A stretch of 64,000 bases of DNA from assembly GCF_037975245.1 (NCBI RefSeq), contig NC_092561.1, positions 10,911,001 to 10,975,000 on the forward strand, read 5' to 3'. Made by a program: the position numbers and the translations under genes. The notes under the pieces are model-generated. The model was not told the DNA's origin, did not search any database, and saw only the letters and a program-made list of their open reading frames with translations. Below, one piece after another: positions 59,413-64,000 of this stretch. Within the stretch, counting starts at the first letter, position 1. Every line of letters starts with the position of its first letter. Origin of the DNA: Apostichopus japonicus (taxonomy: Eukaryota > Echinodermata > Holothuroidea > Aspidochirotida > Stichopodidae).

Positions 59413-59690
59413 TTAACTTCTTTTTAAACACTCCGCAACTAAATTTAGGCACAAGGAAGAACCAGAGGATGACCTGAGACTGTACCCAGATGATTCACTG
59501 ACTCCTAGGTACCCCATGATTGAAACATTGGGTGCTTGACTGGTTACACATTTAAAACATACACAGAATAAATGAAATAATATTCTGTACTTAATGGGAA
59601 GCCATTGGAGATCACTAAGACAAGCTGTACTATTATCGTACTTCCTTTCATTCAAAATTAGTTTGGCAGCAAAGTTTTGAACCCTTTCGT
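59413..59690 (-). pseudogene. CR1/L2-group LINE reverse transcriptase C-terminal fragment
   Basis: Encodes RKYDNSTACLSDLQWLPIKY, then RILFHLFCVCFKCVTSQAP and GYSLRSSSGSSL. DLxWLPIxxRIxF followed by FKC...AP and an LRSS near the end is the standard C-terminus of CR1/L2/jockey-group reverse transcriptases. The upstream frame is broken (RVQNFAAK-like remains near 59670). A fossil. Confidence 0.65.
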
Positions 59691-59699
59691 AAATTGGGT

Positions 59700-60540
59700 A
59701 AGCAATGACAAGCTACTAGAATAATCTAGCTGTGATATACTGTAACCTATGATTGAACAATCTCTACCAAACACACTTTACTCAAATGAATACGTATGGA
59801 CCTAATATGTATGGTGTAAATAACTTTCTTGCACTTCTCCCTGATGTGCTTTTCGAAAGACAAATTAAGAGTCCAACTAAACCCCTAAGAAATATATGCA
59901 TAAAATAGGCTTTAACTGTTCATTGTTAATTCCAGATGTTACACACTTTCTGTTTGAACCTTATTGCCAAATTTAATTAATTCTGTCTTGCTGTCTTATT
60001 TTCTTTCATCCACTCTAAATAATTTCAACAGACTTGCCAGCCTTGAACGAGTTACAGCAGGAATGATCCTTGGCATATAGCATTCAGAGACACCCAGTCA
60101 TCAGTGGTATTCCTACACATATGATCAATATGGGTACTAGCATGTATATTGCAGAGAGCAGGACCGGTGAATTAAGCTCCCCTGTAGGACTGAGAATGGG
60201 AGGTCCAGCTCCTCAGAAGAGCAATTATTTATTTGAACAGTTATGTTCCTAGTAGCATTTAAGAAGTAATTTATATGTAATATGACCATTGTGAAGCACT
60301 CATTATGGCTTTAGATCTGTCACGCCGGCTAAGGTAGTCCCTGTAAGATAGTAAAACCCTATCCTTACAAATAAGAGCTTATGATCTGTAAGTCTTAAGC
60401 ACTACAGGTGATCCCAATGACTTGCATTAGAAGAGATTATATCTGTTGGCTGGATGTAAATGTCATTGGCATGCAGAGCCTGTGTGCTGTACAGTAGCTT
60501 CTGAATCTGATCCTTGCCAAAATTTAATGTTCTGGATCTG
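59700..60540. other. No gene supported; probable LINE remains
   Basis: Likely further decayed reverse-transcriptase sequence on the minus strand up to about 60060, then the 3' untranslated end of the next LINE near 60540-60600. Confidence 0.35.
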
Positions 60541-60602
60541 GAGTGTTACTACTCAACTCCCCTAAAAGGGGTATTAAAACGAGTAGGGTGGTGCAGTCTT
60601 GT

Positions 60603-61585
60603 TTATGCTGTGATTGGTTTCTGGCTGTAGTGTTGGGCGACAGCCGCTTTGAAGTTATCCTTGTCCTCGATTTCTTTGATGTGTTGTGGGAGGGCGTTCC
60701 AGTCTAATAGAGTTTTTGGCATGAATGAGAATTTTAAACAGTTTTTGTTGCAGGGAATTTGAATGAAAGATCCGTGTCTTGAAGAGCGCAGAATTGTTTG
60801 CGTTGGTATGGCAAGGCGACCCGATTGGGCTTGGTGTAATATGGAGACCCTAGTCACTCTTCTTCTTTCCTCCAACGGTTCCCATTTCAGTTCTTGTTTC
60901 ATGTGTGACACACTGCTTGTCCTTCTGTAATCAGCGGTTATGAACCGAGCACCCCTATTTTGAACGGATTCTAGTTTCTGTTTAAGTTCTTTGGTTGACG
61001 GATCCCATACAGATCCACAGTACTCCATTGTTGGTCGCACTAAAGATTTGTATGCTAAGTTTTTGACCTGTTTTGAGCATGAATGTAAGTTTCTCTTTAT
61101 AAACCCTAGGGTTCTGTTTGCCTTTGCAGCAGTATTATTTACGTGTGAGTTCCATGACCAATTTGACGTAAGTGTTACCCCAAGGTAAGGGTCTTCTTTC
61201 TTTTCAGCCAACTCTGTATTATTAAGTGTGTATATGAATTTTTTGGGAGATTTTGAATGAGTCACTCTCAGAACATAACACTTTTGGGCATTAAATGCCA
61301 TTTGCCACTTTGACTGCCATGTAGTGAGCACATCTAAGTCCTTTTGTAACATGCCAGCATCCTCAGGACCGGCTACTTTTCTGAACACGATGCAATCATC
61401 TGCAAAGAGTTTCACACTAGATGTTAAGTTCTGAGGCAAGTCATTAATAAACACTAGGAAGTCCATGGGTCCCGTAACTGTTCCCTGAGGAACACTAGAT
61501 TTCACATCTACCCATTCTGAACATTTACCATCTATCACTACTCGCTGTTTTCTTTGAGTGAGGAATGCTTCTGTCCAATTAATTA
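60603..61585 (-). mobile_element. 5'-truncated CR1/jockey-group LINE, open RT frame
   Basis: A 311-codon open frame (60603-61538) covers the second half of a reverse transcriptase: SSVPQGTVTGPMDFLVFIND, the catalytic FADDCIVFR, WQMAFNAQKC, YLGVTLTSNWSWNSHV, SLVRPTMEYCGSVWDP, LESVQNRGARFIT and WNALPQHIKEI at the end. The frame is open 15 codons further upstream (LINWTEAFLTQRKQRVV) to about 61585, where similarity stops, so fingers and endonuclease are absent. PMDFLVF replaces the usual PLLFLVF. It has no internal stop, unlike the other LINEs here, so it is the youngest. Confidence 0.85.
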
Positions 61586-61599
61586 ATTGTTGCTACAAT

Positions 61600-62442
61600 G
61601 GTCAACATAAAGGGTGAATAAGAGCCTTAGCTTTGTAAAATTAAGGAATATAATGTAGTCTAATAATAAGTGAGCTTAACGTATGCCTAAATCACTGGTA
61701 TACTGCAGGGGACTGAGTAACATTTATGGCCTAAACCTAAGTTCTAGGTTATACTCATGTGCTATTCATACTTTCATAGTCTAGGCCTAGCAGGTCTAAT
61801 GAGCTGGAAATTTCATACTGCCGTTATTTATTAGTTAACCAGTTGGTTAGTTTTTTAAAAGAAATTTTGCTTACGGAATACACCAACTGTTACTCTATGG
61901 GCGTTTTATTCTGTTTGTTGTGAAATTTGACAACGGTTACTTGGACATCGCCGTTCACGATACTGTAATCCCTATGCGATGCCAAATATTGAAAGTGCTC
62001 ATTTGTATTTTACCAATTTTCAGAGAGCGACGTGAACACCTTGTAGTCTTGAACTGAGTGATGTTTGTTTACCTTCGAAACTTACACACTAATTGTAAAA
62101 GTGCGCCATCACCTTATTTTCATACGCATATCCTCAAGTAGCATTGTGTACATGGCCGATCATAATTGTCAAGGTTGACACTGATATAACGGATTGTCAT
62201 TTTCCATGCAAAGTTAACAACGCAAGTTTGCCGAAGCAACTGCTACATTGGACTATTTTCTTTTATTTGACAACGTGCAACCCCATACGGATCAAACATC
62301 CCATAGCAATAATCAAAGGATTAACCGGTCCAGTACCATGTACGTCTTCTCTCACCTCCTACTGTTTTAGAGTTTTAGTGTTTTAGTGTTGGCACTTTGG
62401 CCAACGAGAATCTGTTTGCCCCAACAGAAGGTCTCGAATTAC
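61600..62442. other. No gene supported
   Basis: No exon or repeat boundary recognised; the frame at 62144-62386 has no domain. Confidence 0.4.
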
Positions 62443-62450
62443 ACATAACC

Positions 62451-62836
62451 CACAGGCGTAGGAGGCGGGGGGATGGGGGGCTGCAGCCCCCCCCCCCCCC
62501 CCACCAAACATTTTGATTAAAATTCGGGCAATATGCTGAGAATTTTTCGGGCACCTACTGAAAGAAAAATAATTTGCAATTTGTTTTTCAATGGTTAAAC
62601 TGATAATATTATTATCATTATTATTGTAACGACTTACCCATTAATTATAACCAATATGGAAGGGTAACATGGCAAATGATTGTATGTTATTGGCATGCGA
62701 TGTAAATACCGACGCATGCCTATAAGATATGCACATTAACATGTTGAACGCGCGCTGATCGCGCGAAAAAGTTTGGTTACATTTTTCGGGCAAGTCGTTA
62801 CAGCCCCCCAAATCAAATTTGGCTCCTACGCCTATG
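62451..62836. mobile_element. hAT-like MITE (CACAGGCGTAGGAG ends), copy 2
   Basis: Termini CACAGGCGTAGGAG / CTCCTACGCCTATG and a perfect 8-bp duplication ACATAACC (62443-62450 and 62837-62844). The interior matches 5397-5774, apart from an added CGCGCGCTGATCGCGCG stretch near 62750. Confidence 0.92.
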
Positions 62837-62951
62837 ACATAACCCATACTCCTAACTCAAGCGTCATAGATGCTGAATACCGCACTATCGACAAATGAAC
62901 AATCACCTCATTCAGCTACTCTCGAGCATTATTTAGAATTATTATGTCGAC

Positions 62952-63260
62952 AGAGGCGTATCCAGGATTTTCCAATAGGGGGGGGGGCGTCAGGCATGAA
63001 TGATCGCCGTCCTGGGGGATGGGTTTAAGGGGAGGGGTGTACAATTTTTGCTTTCGAAGAAGGGCTGAAATGCAAAATGGTGTCATATGCATGGGCGGCG
63101 ATCCGTACTTCCGAGTGGGGGGGGGGGGGGGGGGAATATGACCTTGTTGACTATCTAAGCGTAGCGCTACCATGAGTTGGCGCGAAGCGTACAAGAAAAT
63201 TTTGGGATTAACAAACCCTCTAGATGGCCGGAAACGGCACTTCCCGAGGTTTCCAAGCGG
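62952..63260 (-). mobile_element. hAT-like fragment(s) with shared core
   Basis: Starts CAGAGGCGTATCCAGGATTTTC, close to the terminus at 63652. The reverse-oriented core is at about 63150-63250. A CATGGGCGGCGATCC start near 63090 suggests a second nested element of the 3038-3594 kind. Right ends are unresolved. Confidence 0.5.
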
Positions 63261-63643
63261 CATATACCCAACTTTAAAATAGGGATGTCAAGTCCGAAAT
63301 ATCTCATAATCAGGATCCAAAATACTTTTTTTTTAATTTCGGGTGTTATTTTGGGAAAATTGCCCCTGTCAATCTTGTTTCAGGCGCAACGTTAGAATGT
63401 TCGAGAGCTCTTTTATATTATTCGATGAAGAAAATGGCCTCATGCAGGCTATTATAGGCCTATACACATGCAATACACAATTACACATAGTTACATTCCT
63501 AGGTACCGATTGCTAGGGCATCCAGGTGAAACGTGTATTAAGCATTACCCTGGTTACATGAGATTCTCAGCTGTTCGAGGGAACATGTACGTTTGTAGGC
63601 CTACTATAGGGCCTATATGAATACTATGAGGGTGCATATATGT
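63261..63643. other. No gene supported
   Basis: Short AT-rich gap between hAT-like fragments; nothing recognised. Confidence 0.4.
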
Positions 63644-63651
63644 ACTATATC

Positions 63652-64000
63652 CAGGCGCGTATCCAGGATTTTCTAACCCGGGGGGCGCGAATTACTATCT
63701 AAGCGGAGCGCCACCATCGGTTGGCGCGGAGCGTACAAGAAAATTTCTGGTTTTGACACCCCCCAGATCACCGGAAATGGCACTTCTCGGGCTTGAAAAT
63801 GACCAACCAGATGTACACTTTTGCCTGAGAACCAAGTATTTCCCAAAAGTTTTTTTCCATCCATAACCTTTTTGAAGATTGTCACCAGTCACACATCATG
63901 TTCGACCTCATTGCATGTCCTGTGGATCATTGCTTTTGTAGGTGATTCTACGTCACGGCCCACAATATCCGAAAGCCCCACTTTTGAAGGTTTTAAGCCC
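63652..64000 (-). mobile_element. hAT-like element running off the right edge
   Basis: Starts CAGGCGCGTATCCAGGATTT. It is the reverse complement of about 3850-4185 (same core, same TGGTTGGTCA and GCAATGATCCACAGGA segments). The far terminus is outside the window, so its target duplication cannot be checked. Confidence 0.65.

Overview
Kind of genome. The window is AT-rich eukaryotic DNA: split genes with GT/AG introns, dense nested transposons, many microsatellites and no operon structure. The gene and transposon content (small secreted C-type lectins in paralogous copies, a TRIM-type RING/B-box gene with a non-SPRY C-terminal half, a GAS2-family gene, Tx1/L1-like, CR1/jockey-like, Penelope, Copia, Harbinger and many hAT elements) suits a marine deuterostome. 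An echinoderm, perhaps a sea cucumber, is my best guess; this is inference, as no single-copy marker was matched.

Layout. 1-2400 carries the first two coding exons of a secreted C-type lectin on the minus strand (lectin A; the rest lies off the left edge), with a truncated LINE in its intron. 2465-4392 is a hAT-type element with further hAT copies nested inside it. 4400-9600 is mostly repeats, including a hAT MITE, a degenerate ~300-bp tandem repeat and a long AT tract. 9610-12070 is a decayed TRIM-like gene. 12597-15080 is a tandem array of truncated Penelope-like elements ending in a fold-back. 16176-16655 is the 5' end of a Harbinger transposon. 19330-33230 appears to be a second lectin gene (lectin B, minus strand) with a very long intron that holds a Copia gag remnant, a perfect hairpin, a possible orphan exon and a 1.6-kb hAT element. 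33466-37271 is a nearly full-length but inactivated Tx1/L1-like LINE inserted upstream of lectin B. 37892-38245 is an unrecognised decayed coding segment. 38300-45880 is repeats and unassigned sequence. 45889-56659 is a GAS2-family gene on the minus strand: six coding exons join in phase to give 283 residues with CH and GAR domains. 57350-64000 holds a TTAA-type MITE, Penelope-end and LINE fragments, and more hAT elements.

How it fits together. The only genes I judge likely functional are GAS2 (microtubule/actin crosslinking) and lectin B (secreted carbohydrate recognition), plus lectin A as a partial. Lectins A and B are recent duplicates: their 5' halves align from 1-2395 to 32354-37555. 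Each copy carries a different LINE, and each is the empty site for the other's insertion. Much of the rest is transposon debris. At least seven elements can be delimited exactly by terminal inverted repeats and 8-bp target duplications. Several hAT families with different ends share a ~95-bp internal core.
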